Source of the DNA: Acidobacteriota bacterium
GTDB lineage: Bacteria > Acidobacteriota > Polarisedimenticolia > J045
NCBI GenBank assembly: GCA_024276295.1
Contig: JAJRXN010000382.1
Span: 1-9,962, forward strand
Direction: 5' to 3'
DNA: 9,962 nucleotides
Part shown: piece after piece, positions 1-6,746 of the stretch
Layout: the number at the start of each line of letters is the position of its first letter
Numbering within the stretch: the first letter of the stretch is position 1
Program-made: the position numbers and the translations under genes
The notes under the pieces: generated by a model
Database searches by the model: none
Told to the model about the DNA's origin: nothing
The model's input: only the letters and a program-made list of their open reading frames with translations

Positions 1-1893
1 CGCGGGCCGGACGGCTTCGGTCTGCTCGTCGATCCGCCCGTCGGCCTGGCCCATGCGCGGCTGGCGATCATCGACCTCGAGGGGGGCGATCAGCCCCTGT
101 CCAACGAGGACGGCGCGGTCTGGATCTCCTACAACGGCGAGGTCTACAACTACATCGAGCTGCGGGAGGAGCTGGTCGCCGCCGGACATCGCTTCCGCAC
201 CCGCTCGGACACCGAGGTCCTGGTCCACGCCTACGAACAGTGGGGCCTGGCGTTCGTCGAGCGCCTGAACGGCAACTTCGCGCTCGCGCTGTGGGACCGG
301 CGCGCGCGGCGGCTGGTGCTGGCCCGCGACCGGCTCGGCATCCGGCCGCTGTTCTGGGCCGGGCAGGGCGGACGCCTGCTGTTCGCCTCCGAGATGAAGT
401 GCCTCGTCGGCGCCGGTCTCGAGCCGGCGTGGGATCCGCGCGGCATCGACCAGGTGTTCACGCTGTGGACCACCGTGCCGCCGCGGACCGTGCTCGAAGG
501 GGTGCGCGAACTCCCCCCGGGCACGCTGCTCGTCGTCGAGCCGGGGCGCGAGCCGGTCGAGCGGCGGTTCTGGGACCTGCCGGTTCCGGAGGCCACGGCG
601 CCGATCCGCGACGAGGACGAGGCGGTCGCCGCGCTGCGCGGACTGCTCGAGGACAGCGTGCGGCTGCGGCTGCGGGCCGACGTTCCGGTCGGGGCCTACC
701 TCTCGGGCGGTCTCGACTCGACGGCCGCGACGGCGCTCGTACGGACGCTGACCGAGACGCCGCTCGAGACGTACTCGATCACGTTCGCCGACGGCGACTA
801 CGACGAGAGTCCCGAACAGCGCGTCGCGGTCGCGGCGCTCGGGACGGCGCACAACGCCGTCCGCGTCGACTACGAGGCGATCGCCTCCGCCCTCGAGGAC
901 GTCGTCGGCCTGGCGGAAAAGCCGTTCCTGCGCACCGCGCCGGTTCCGCTGTACCTGCTCTCCGGGCTGGTGCGCGACCACGGGCGCAAGGTGGTGCTGA
1001 CCGGCGAGGGGGCCGACGAGGTCTTCGGCGGCTACGACCTGTTCAAGGAGACCAAGATCCGCGCCTGGTGGGCCCGCCGGCCGGATTCGCGCATGCGGCC
1101 GGCCCTGCTGCGCAAGCTCTACCCGTTCGCCCCGGGCGCCGGAGGGCGGGCCTGGGCGTTCTTCGAGGCGTTCTACCGCGAGGGGCTCGAGGACCCGGGC
1201 GATCCCGGCTTCTCGCACCGCCCGACGTGGCGCAACGGCCGGCGCAACCGCGTGTTCTTCTCGCGCGAGTTGCGGGAGACGCTGAGCGACTACGACGCGC
1301 CGGCCGATGTGCTGGCGATGTTCCGCGAGCCGCTGGCGGCGCGCGATCCGCTCGGGCGGGCGGAGTATCTCGAGTTCAAGATCTTTCTCGCCGGGCACCT
1401 GCTGGCTTCGCAGGGCGACCGTATGAGCATGGGACACTCGGTCGAGGGGCGGTACCCGTTTCTCGATCACCGGATCGTCGAACTCGGTCAGGCGCTCGAC
1501 CCGAAGCTCAAGCTGTTCGGGCTCAAGGAGAAATGGATCCTGCGCCGCGCGGTGCAGGACCTGCTGCCGGAGTCGATCCTCCGGCGCCACAAGCGGCCGT
1601 ACATCGCGCCGAACGTGCGCGCCTTTTCGGGACCGGGAGGACGCCGGCTGGTCGACGGACTGGTGGCGGGCGGCGAGTTCGACGGGCAGGGTCTGTTCGA
1701 TCCGGACCGCGTCCGGAAGCTGCTGGCCAAGTCCCGCTCCGACCGGCCGCTCGGCGAGCGGGAGACGATGGCCTTCATCGGCGTCCTGACCGCCGCGCTG
1801 CTGCCGCGCTGCTGGCGGCGCTGGAAGGACGTCGCCGCCCGGGCGCACCGCGAGGCAGGGCGGTTTCCCCTGCGGACGACACTGACGAGCTGA
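1..1893 (+). CDS. asnB: AsnB-family glutamine-dependent amidotransferase, 5' partial
   Basis: Reading frame 1 is open from the first base, so the gene starts upstream; 630 residues are visible. Alignment by eye to E. coli AsnB suggests about 30-35 N-terminal residues are missing, including the nucleophilic Cys2. The glutaminase domain (visible residues 1 to about 200) keeps R20, N45-G46-E47 and D70, matching R49, N74-E76 and D98 of E. coli AsnB. The ATP-pyrophosphatase domain shows SGGLDS at 235-240 and GEGADE at 335-340, followed by a MSMGHSVEGRYPFLDH motif, the EGR variant of the usual EVR. The family moves ammonia from glutamine to an adenylated carboxylate. In a glycan locus next to an ACP, the acceptor may be a sugar uronate or an acyl group rather than free aspartate; that is inference. 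All motifs expected in the visible part are intact. The next gene follows after 33 bases. Confidence 0.93.
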   Translation, partial: RGPDGFGLLVDPPVGLAHARLAIIDLEGGDQPLSNEDGAVWISYNGEVYNYIELREELVAAGHRFRTRSDTEVLVHAYEQWGLAFVERLNGNFALALWDRRARRLVLARDRLGIRPLFWAGQGGRLLFASEMKCLVGAGLEPAWDPRGIDQVFTLWTTVPPRTVLEGVRELPPGTLLVVEPGREPVERRFWDLPVPEATAPIRDEDEAVAALRGLLEDSVRLRLRADVPVGAYLSGGLDSTAATALVRTLTETPLETYSITFADGDYDESPEQRVAVAALGTAHNAVRVDYEAIASALEDVVGLAEKPFLRTAPVPLYLLSGLVRDHGRKVVLTGEGADEVFGGYDLFKETKIRAWWARRPDSRMRPALLRKLYPFAPGAGGRAWAFFEAFYREGLEDPGDPGFSHRPTWRNGRRNRVFFSRELRETLSDYDAPADVLAMFREPLAARDPLGRAEYLEFKIFLAGHLLASQGDRMSMGHSVEGRYPFLDHRIVELGQALDPKLKLFGLKEKWILRRAVQDLLPESILRRHKRPYIAPNVRAFSGPGGRRLVDGLVAGGEFDGQGLFDPDRVRKLLAKSRSDRPLGERETMAFIGVLTAALLPRCWRRWKDVAARAHREAGRFPLRTTLTS

Positions 1894-1922
1894 TCGAAGG
1901 CGGGTCGCCCTTCCAGGCGATC
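1892..1922 (+). other. possible hairpin in the only sizeable intergenic gap
   Basis: The gap between the amidotransferase stop and the ACP start can fold into a two-part hairpin. The outer arms are GATCG at 1892-1896 and CGATC at 1918-1922. The inner arms are AAGGCG at 1897-1902 and CG-C-CCTT at 1906-1912, with a GGT loop and one bulged C. No T-run follows, so it is not a normal intrinsic terminator. It could influence mRNA processing or access to the ACP start, but in DNA this GC-rich short hairpins arise by chance. No promoter is recognisable in the gap. Confidence 0.3.
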
Positions 1923-1926
1923 CGCG

Positions 1927-2193
1927 ATGGAGAACGGAACGGTGGGCATCAGAGAGGACGTCGAACAGTTCATCCGGGACAACTTCTTCTACGAGGGCGA
2001 GGCGCTCGACGCCGAGGCTTCGTTTCTCGAGACGGGGGTCATCGATTCGACCGGCGTGCTCGAACTGGTCGGATTCCTCGAGGAGCGGTACGGGATCAAG
2101 GTCGCCGACGAGGACCTGACCCCGGAGAACCTCGATTCGCTGGGCCGGATCGAGGCCTTCGTCGAGAAGAAGCGCGCCGCCGCGGAGGCATGA
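1927..2193 (+). CDS. acyl carrier protein
   Basis: An 88-residue acidic protein with the standard ACP layout. The phosphopantetheine attachment serine is S41 in the motif GVIDSTGVLELV, and helix III has the usual DEDLTPENLDSLGRIEAFV pattern (residues about 60-78). It would carry an acyl or aminoacyl group as a thioester in the cytoplasm. It is a free-standing ACP rather than a domain of a polyketide or peptide synthetase. Its neighbours, an amidotransferase and a distal CapK-like AMP-forming ligase, suggest it serves glycan tailoring rather than general fatty acid synthesis; that is inference. The ATG at 1927 has only a weak AGG upstream. A GTG at 1942 has GGAG (1929-1932) nine bases before it and would give an 83-residue protein beginning MGIREDVEQF, which looks equally natural for the family. 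The stop overlaps the next start (ATGA). Confidence 0.9.
   Translation: MENGTVGIREDVEQFIRDNFFYEGEALDAEASFLETGVIDSTGVLELVGFLEERYGIKVADEDLTPENLDSLGRIEAFVEKKRAAAEA
2184..2188 (+). promoter_or_regulatory. ribosome binding site bearing on the DUF362 start
   Basis: GGAGG lies at the 3' end of the ACP gene. It sits one base from the ATG at 2190, too close for normal use, but seven bases from an in-frame GTG at 2196. By spacing, 2196 is the better start; by ATGA coupling, 2190 is. The protein differs by only two residues. Confidence 0.55.
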
Positions 2194-3533
2194 GCGTGGC
2201 GGACCGGCTCCGCATGCCCCGCCGGCGCTTCCTCGCCGTCGCCGGGCTCGGTGCGGTGGCCGCGGCCTGTCGTCGCGGGTCGTCGGCGACCGGTGACGGC
2301 GCCGGCTGTCCCGGCGCGCGCACGCCGTCCCCGTCGCCGCACGAGGGCCGCGTCGTGCTCGCGCGCACCGGGGAGCCGGAGCGCAACGCGGCGGCGCTGC
2401 TCGACGCGTGGGGCGGCATCGATTCGCTGGTCGGGCCGGACGACGTCGTCGTGCTCAAGGTCAACGCCCAGTGGTGGGGCCAGGGGATGACCGGCACCGA
2501 CGTCCTCGCGGGCCTGATCGGCGCGATCCTGGCGCGGCCGGGCGGCTTTCGCGGCGACGTGGTCGTGGCGGACAACCATCATTTCCGCCGGCCGCTGTCC
2601 CGTGGCTGGACGACGGAGACGCCCAACGGGCGGATGAACCTGGTCGAGCTGGTCCGGCACTTCGCCGGGCGCTCCGGCGGGCGCGTCCACCGCGTGCACT
2701 GGACCGACGCCGGGCCGAATCCCGACCCCTGGCAGGGCGACGCCGGCGGCGGGACGCGCGTCGAGACCCCGGGCGCCGGGGAGGGCTACCGCTGGTGGCT
2801 CGACGAGTGCCACGTCACGCCCGAAGGGCAGCGCTGCGCGATGACCTGGCCGTCGTTCCGGCTGCCGCGCACCGGGGAGATCGTCGATCTGCGCGACGGC
2901 GTGTTCGCGGACGGCGAGCCGAACGGCCGGCCGCTGCGGTTCTGGAACGTCTCGTCGCTCAACTTCCACAGCCGCTACGCCGGCGTGACCGCCTCGATCA
3001 AGAACCTGATGGGCGTCGTCGACATCACGTGCGGCTTCCAGGGCCCCGAACCGCCCGGGTACTTCAACACGCACTACATCGGCATGCGTCCGAGCCACGC
3101 CACCTGGCGCTGGGCGCGCCGTCGGGGCGGCGTGATCCGTCGCATCGTGCACAGGATCCTGCCGGAAGAGTCGGCGCTCGACTTCCGGCACACCGGCGGC
3201 GCGCTGGCGCACTGGATCCGCACCGTGCGCCGGCCCGATCTCAACGTCGTGACCGCGGAGTGGATCGGCTTCGGCTCGCGCACCGCGGTCGAGCTGTCGG
3301 CCCGTCCGGGTACCAGCCTCGCGGCGACCGACCCGGTCAGTCTCGATGCGGTGGCGGCGCGTGAGGTGCTGCTGCCGGCGACGCGCGCCGCGGGCGAGCG
3401 CGGCCGGGCGTTCCTCGCCTGGAACGACCCGGACGACGAGCGCGGCCCGTTCCGGCGCTTTCTCGAGCAGGCCCGCCTCGAGATCGGCGGGCGTCCCGCG
3501 GCCGGTGACGCCACCGTCGAGCGCGTCTCGTGA
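2190..3533 (+). CDS. Tat-exported DUF362 family protein
   Basis: A 447-residue protein whose N-terminus is a twin-arginine signal: R11-R12-R13-F14-L15 (RRxFL), then a hydrophobic stretch to A26. C27 follows in AVAAAC, so it could be a lipoprotein, although the lipobox is imperfect (Ala at -3) and AAA would also suit ordinary signal peptidase. The mature part matches the DUF362 family: an early VVLKVNAQWWGQG block (about residues 87-99) and a SIKNLMGVVDITCG block at 269-282, which corresponds to the family's conserved KNL-MG core. No CxxCxxC ferredoxin cluster, found in some DUF362 proteins, is present; the few cysteines are scattered. The family's reaction is unknown. Tat export suggests folding, perhaps with a cofactor, before transport to the periplasm. 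It sits between the ACP and the glycosyltransferase, with 4-base overlaps on both sides. Alternative starts are GTG 2196 and ATG 2214. Confidence 0.82.
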   Translation: MSVADRLRMPRRRFLAVAGLGAVAAACRRGSSATGDGAGCPGARTPSPSPHEGRVVLARTGEPERNAAALLDAWGGIDSLVGPDDVVVLKVNAQWWGQGMTGTDVLAGLIGAILARPGGFRGDVVVADNHHFRRPLSRGWTTETPNGRMNLVELVRHFAGRSGGRVHRVHWTDAGPNPDPWQGDAGGGTRVETPGAGEGYRWWLDECHVTPEGQRCAMTWPSFRLPRTGEIVDLRDGVFADGEPNGRPLRFWNVSSLNFHSRYAGVTASIKNLMGVVDITCGFQGPEPPGYFNTHYIGMRPSHATWRWARRRGGVIRRIVHRILPEESALDFRHTGGALAHWIRTVRRPDLNVVTAEWIGFGSRTAVELSARPGTSLAATDPVSLDAVAAREVLLPATRAAGERGRAFLAWNDPDDERGPFRRFLEQARLEIGGRPAAGDATVERVS

Positions 3534-4771
3534 GCGGCGCGCCGATGCACGTCGCCTACTTCGTTCAGTACTTCAATCTGCCCCACGAGCCGGGCGGTTC
3601 GCGGCCGTACCAGCTCGCCCGGGCGCTGGTCGCCGCCGGGCACCGCGTGACGGTCGTCACCGGTGCCGTCAACCACAAGACGCTGACCGTTCCCGAGCGG
3701 TACCGCGGCCGGCTGTTCGTCGACGAGGAGGTCGACGGCATCCGTCTCGTGCGCGCCTGGTCGTATGCCGGCATCCGGGGCTCGTTCCGGCGGCGGCTGC
3801 TCAACTTTCTCAGCTTCGCGGCCGTCGCCAGCTTGGCGGGGCTGCTGAGCATCGACCGGCCCGACGTGGTCTACGCCTCGTCGACGCCGCTGACGGTCGG
3901 GATTCCCGGCTGGCTGACCGCCGCGCTGCGCGGGCGGCCGTTCGTCTTCGAACTGCGCGACCTGTGGCCCGAATCGGCGATCGTCGCCGGCGTGCTCGAC
4001 GAGCGCTCGACGCCGACCCGGGCCGCCTCGGCCCTGGCGCGGTTTCTCTATCGCCGGGCGGCGCTGCTGGTCGGCGTCACCCGCGGCATCTGCGACGGCC
4101 TGGTCGCGACGGGGGTACCGCGGGGGAAGGTCCTGTTCGTCCCCAACGGCGTCGACGACTGGATGGTCGAGGCGGGCGATCCGCCGCCGCCGGTGCCGCG
4201 GGAGCGGTTCGTCGTCGTCTACTGCGGGGCGCACGGGCGCTGGAACGGGCTCGGCCAGGTGCTCGATGCGGCGGCGATCCTGGCGCGGCGCGGCGCGGCG
4301 GTCGACTTCGAGTTCATCGGCGACGGTGACGAGAAGGACGCGCTCGCCGCCCGGGCCGCCGACGAGGGTCTCGACCACGTCCGCTTCCGCGGCGCGCTGC
4401 CGAAGCGCGACGCGTTCGAGGCGATCCGTGCCGCCGACGCCAGCATCGTCGTGACGTGGGATCATCCGTTCCAGAAGATGGTGCTGGCGAACAAGATCTT
4501 CGATTACCTGGCCGCGGGACGGCCGGTCGTCGTCGGGGCGCACGGTGAGATGGCCGACCTGGTGCGCGAGGCCGGGGCGGGCGTGGTCGTCCCGCCCGAG
4601 CAGCCCGAGGCGCTGGCCGACGCCATCGCCGCGCTGGCCGCCGCGCCGGTCGAGCGCCGCGTCGAGCAGGGGCTGGCCGGCCGCCGGTACATCCTCGAGC
4701 ACTACCAGCGGCAGGACCTCGCCGCCGGTCTGGCCGGCGCGCTGGCCCGGGTCGTGGAAGGGAGGGCGTGA
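3530..4771 (+). CDS. glycosyltransferase family 4 (WbuB-like)
   Basis: A 413-residue GT-B enzyme of family GT4. The N-terminal donor/acceptor half begins with HVAYFVQYFNLPHEPGGSRP (acceptor-side GG loop), then has a STPLTVGIPGWL segment and RDLWPES at 143-149, typical of WbuB/PglA-type transferases. The C-terminal half has PNGVDDWM (205-212), a GDGDEKD block, and N321-K322-I323-F324-D325-Y326-L327-A-A-G, where many GT4 enzymes carry the first Glu of the EX7E motif. WbuB-type members often show this NKI-DYL form. The likely role is adding an N-acetylated deoxy sugar or similar residue to a lipid-linked acceptor at the cytoplasmic membrane face; the sugar cannot be read from the sequence. The GTG at 3530 overlaps the previous stop (GTGA). 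The ATG at 3545, which starts MHVAYF, is an equally good or better protein start. Neither has a strong ribosome binding site. Confidence 0.9.
   Translation: MSGAPMHVAYFVQYFNLPHEPGGSRPYQLARALVAAGHRVTVVTGAVNHKTLTVPERYRGRLFVDEEVDGIRLVRAWSYAGIRGSFRRRLLNFLSFAAVASLAGLLSIDRPDVVYASSTPLTVGIPGWLTAALRGRPFVFELRDLWPESAIVAGVLDERSTPTRAASALARFLYRRAALLVGVTRGICDGLVATGVPRGKVLFVPNGVDDWMVEAGDPPPPVPRERFVVVYCGAHGRWNGLGQVLDAAAILARRGAAVDFEFIGDGDEKDALAARAADEGLDHVRFRGALPKRDAFEAIRAADASIVVTWDHPFQKMVLANKIFDYLAAGRPVVVGAHGEMADLVREAGAGVVVPPEQPEALADAIAALAAAPVERRVEQGLAGRRYILEHYQRQDLAAGLAGALARVVEGRA
4761..4765 (+). promoter_or_regulatory. ribosome binding site fixing the LarA-like start
   Basis: GGAGG is followed by five bases and the ATG at 4771. 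An in-frame GTG at 4768 is only two bases away from this site, so the ATG is preferred. The site lies in the last codons of the glycosyltransferase gene, which suggests translational coupling. Confidence 0.7.
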
Positions 4772-6009
4772 TGGCGGGCCCGACGCTGCGGCTGCCGTGG
4801 GGCGCGTTCGTGCTCGAAGAGGAGCGGGAGTTTCCGCTGCCCGACGGCTGGCGCGTCGATCTCGCGGCGATCGCCGGCGACGAGCGCGGCCCGGACCTCG
4901 AGCAGGCGCTCGCCAGTCCGGTCGAGGCCCCGCCGGTCGAGGAGCTGGCGGCGGGCGCCCGCTGCGCGGCGATCGCCGTCGAGGACATCACCCGGCCGGC
5001 CTGCGCCGCTCCGGTGCTCGAGGCGCTGCTCGACCGCCTCGCCGCGGCCGGGATCCCGCCCGGCCGCGTGCGCGTGCTCGTCGCTCTCGGCGGGCACGCC
5101 CCGCTGCGACGCGCGGAGCTGATCGCCAAGCTCGGCGAGCGGGTCGTCGAGAGCTGTGACGTCTTCAACCACCATCCGTACGAGGACCTGGCCGATCTCG
5201 GGGTCTCGCGCGGCGGCCTGCCGATCCACGTCAATCGGATGTTCGTCGAGGCTGACGTGCGGCTCGCGGTCGGTTCGGTCGTGCCGCACCCCTACGCCGG
5301 GTTCGGCGGTGGCGGCAAGATCGTCCTGCCCGGCCTGGCGGGCATCGAGACGCTCGAGATGAACCACCGGCCGGCGGTGACCGGCTTGTCCGGCGCCGGC
5401 CTCGGCATCGTCGAGGGGAACCGCGCCCGGGCCGAGATGGAGGAGATCGCGCTGGCGGCCGGGCTGCAGGCGGTGGTCAACATCGTTCCCGACGGCCGTC
5501 GGCGTCCGCTGGGGCACTACTACGGCCATCCGGTGGCGGCGCACCGTCGGGCCGTCGAGCTGGCGCGTCGCGTATACCGCGTCGCCGTCGAGCCGGGGGC
5601 GGATGCCTGCCTGCTCAACGCGTATCCCAAGGACGGCGAGCAGCTCCAGGTCGGCAACGCGTTCAACGCCTGGCGCGCCCTCGACCAGCCGCCGGCCCGC
5701 GAGGGGGGCACGGTGATCGTCACCGCCGCCTGTCCGTACGGACGCGGTCACCACAGCCTGCACGGCCCGCGGATGCGCCTGTGGCGCGAGCCGGTCGAGC
5801 GGCCGTATCTTGCGGGACGGGAACTGGTCGTCTTCTCGCCCAACCTCTCGGAACTCGACGTGCGCAAGTCGTTCTGGACCGGGTATCGCCATGTCCGCGC
5901 CTGGAGCGAGGTGCTCTCGCTGCTGGCCGCCCGGCATCCGCAAGGCGGACGGATGCTGGTGTTCGAGACGGCGCCGCTCGCGCTGCCGGTCGTCCGCCGG
6001 CCGCGCTGA
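4771..6009 (+). CDS. LarA-like nickel-pincer racemase/epimerase superfamily protein (DUF2088)
   Basis: A 412-residue protein, close to the length of lactate racemase LarA (about 420). Motifs appear in LarA order: EDITRP with D72 and R75, GGHAPL with H109, PHPYAGFGGGGKIVLPG with H173 and K183, and MNHRP with H199. These line up within one residue with L. plantarum LarA D72, R75, H108, H174, K184 and H200, the substrate-binding, acid-base and nickel-pincer attachment residues. The C-terminal block NAYPKDGEQLQVGN (283-296) matches the LarA NGGYPxDQNLYQxxK region: the Gln is kept but the Lys (K298) is Asn. The family racemises or epimerises alpha-hydroxy acids using a LarB/LarC/LarE-made cofactor; none of those genes is here. 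The changed pocket suggests a substrate other than lactate, perhaps a sugar acid. The start TGATG overlaps the previous stop by one base. Confidence 0.85.
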   Translation: MAGPTLRLPWGAFVLEEEREFPLPDGWRVDLAAIAGDERGPDLEQALASPVEAPPVEELAAGARCAAIAVEDITRPACAAPVLEALLDRLAAAGIPPGRVRVLVALGGHAPLRRAELIAKLGERVVESCDVFNHHPYEDLADLGVSRGGLPIHVNRMFVEADVRLAVGSVVPHPYAGFGGGGKIVLPGLAGIETLEMNHRPAVTGLSGAGLGIVEGNRARAEMEEIALAAGLQAVVNIVPDGRRRPLGHYYGHPVAAHRRAVELARRVYRVAVEPGADACLLNAYPKDGEQLQVGNAFNAWRALDQPPAREGGTVIVTAACPYGRGHHSLHGPRMRLWREPVERPYLAGRELVVFSPNLSELDVRKSFWTGYRHVRAWSEVLSLLAARHPQGGRMLVFETAPLALPVVRRPR

Positions 6010-6013
6010 GGAG
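6009..6013 (+). promoter_or_regulatory. ribosome binding site of the sugar transferase gene
   Basis: AGGAG begins at the last base of the preceding stop codon and is seven bases from the ATG at 6021. This supports that start against a much longer upstream open frame in the same phase. Confidence 0.75.
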
Positions 6014-6020
6014 TCGCACG

Positions 6021-6746
6021 ATGGTCGACACGCCGTTCGGTCCGGTCACCGGCCATCCGCGGGGGGCCTACGCGCGGTTCGGCAAGCGCGTGCTGGACGT
6101 CCTGGTCGCCGGCGCCCTGCTGCTCGTGTTCGCCGTGCCGATGCTGCTGATCGCGCTGGCGATCCGGCTCGAGGACGGCGGACCGGTTTTCTACCGCCAG
6201 GAGCGGATCGGCCGCGACGGCCGACCGTTCCTGCTGACCAAGTTCCGTTCGATGTGCGTCGGTGCCGAACGCAAGGGGGCCGGGATCCTGGTCGAGAGGA
6301 ACGACAGCCGGATCACCCGCGTCGGACGGCTGATCCGCAAGCTGAGCCTCGACGAGCTGCCCCAGCTCTTCGACGTCCTGCGCGGCGACATGAGCGTCGT
6401 CGGTCCGCGGCCCGGTCTGCGCTACCAGGCCGAGCTGTACGACGACACCCAGCGCCGGCGGCTCGCCGTGCGACCCGGCGTCACCGGCTGGGCGCAGGTC
6501 AACGGCCGCAACGCGATCGCCTGGCCGGAGCGGATCCGGCTCGACGTCGAGTACATCGACAACCTGTCGTTCTGGATGGATGTGCGTGTGCTGGCACGGA
6601 CGATTCCTGCGGTGCTCGGCGGTTCGGACATGATCGCCGACGCGGACTACTGGAAGGAGCGGCGCGCCGAACTCGAGCGCGAGCAGGCCCGCTCCGCCGG
6701 GCAGGCGGCGACCGCCCAGGAACCGGCGCGGGAGGGGCGGCGATGA
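6021..6746 (+). CDS. initiating sugar-phosphate transferase (monotopic phosphoglycosyl transferase)
   Basis: A 241-residue small-form bacterial sugar transferase, like PglC or the C-terminal domain of WcaJ/WbaP. A short N-terminal tail leads to a basic-hydrophobic re-entrant helix (KRVLDVLVAGALLLVFAVP, 22-40). Then come the FYRQERIGRDG motif (57-67), KFRSM (74-78), the catalytic Asp-Glu pair D111-E112 in LDELPQL, VVGPRPG, and the terminal RPGVTGWAQVNGRN signature. It moves a sugar-1-phosphate from a nucleotide sugar to undecaprenyl phosphate, the first committed membrane step of repeat-unit synthesis. It lacks the four-helix N-terminal region of long-form enzymes, and its tail after about residue 210 is Glu/Arg/Ala-rich. 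The next gene is a PglD-type acyltransferase, overlapping by ATGA; this PglC-PglD order is also seen in bacillosamine-type loci. The sugar specificity is not visible. Confidence 0.94.
   Translation: MVDTPFGPVTGHPRGAYARFGKRVLDVLVAGALLLVFAVPMLLIALAIRLEDGGPVFYRQERIGRDGRPFLLTKFRSMCVGAERKGAGILVERNDSRITRVGRLIRKLSLDELPQLFDVLRGDMSVVGPRPGLRYQAELYDDTQRRRLAVRPGVTGWAQVNGRNAIAWPERIRLDVEYIDNLSFWMDVRVLARTIPAVLGGSDMIADADYWKERRAELEREQARSAGQAATAQEPAREGRR
6731..6737 (+). promoter_or_regulatory. ribosome binding site of the acetyltransferase gene
   Basis: GGAGGGG inside the end of the sugar transferase gene is five bases from the ATG at 6743. It is one of the strongest sites in the window and fixes this start. 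Confidence 0.7.

Noticed and set aside
1892..1922. Rho-independent terminator after the amidotransferase gene
   Set aside because: The stem is short and bulged and no T-run follows; the downstream genes look like the same operon.
240..2189. Long upstream part of an open frame in phase with the DUF362 gene (the open frame spans 240-3533)
   Set aside because: Before 2190 the translation is Arg/Ala/Gly-rich without family motifs and lies in an alternate frame of the amidotransferase and ACP genes, both of which have clear motifs. Only the part from 2190 is a gene.
1989..3212. 407-residue open frame on the minus strand
   Set aside because: Antisense to the ACP and DUF362 genes; no motif and shadow-type composition.
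3074..4702. 542-residue open frame on the minus strand
   Set aside because: Antisense to the DUF362 and GT4 genes, which have recognisable motifs; the antisense product is low complexity (Arg/Asp/Gly/Pro) with none.
4702..5943. 413-residue open frame on the minus strand
   Set aside because: Antisense shadow of the LarA-like gene, whose catalytic motifs are all in the + frame.
5781..6020. N-terminal extension of the sugar transferase
   Set aside because: It overlaps the end of the LarA-like gene in another frame, has no motifs, and a well-spaced AGGAG fixes the start at 6021.
5810..6742. N-terminal extension of the acyltransferase frame
   Set aside because: The translation is Arg/Pro-rich shadow of the LarA-like and sugar transferase genes. 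The strong GGAGGGG and the family N-terminus (ILVGAGDHG) fix the start at 6743.
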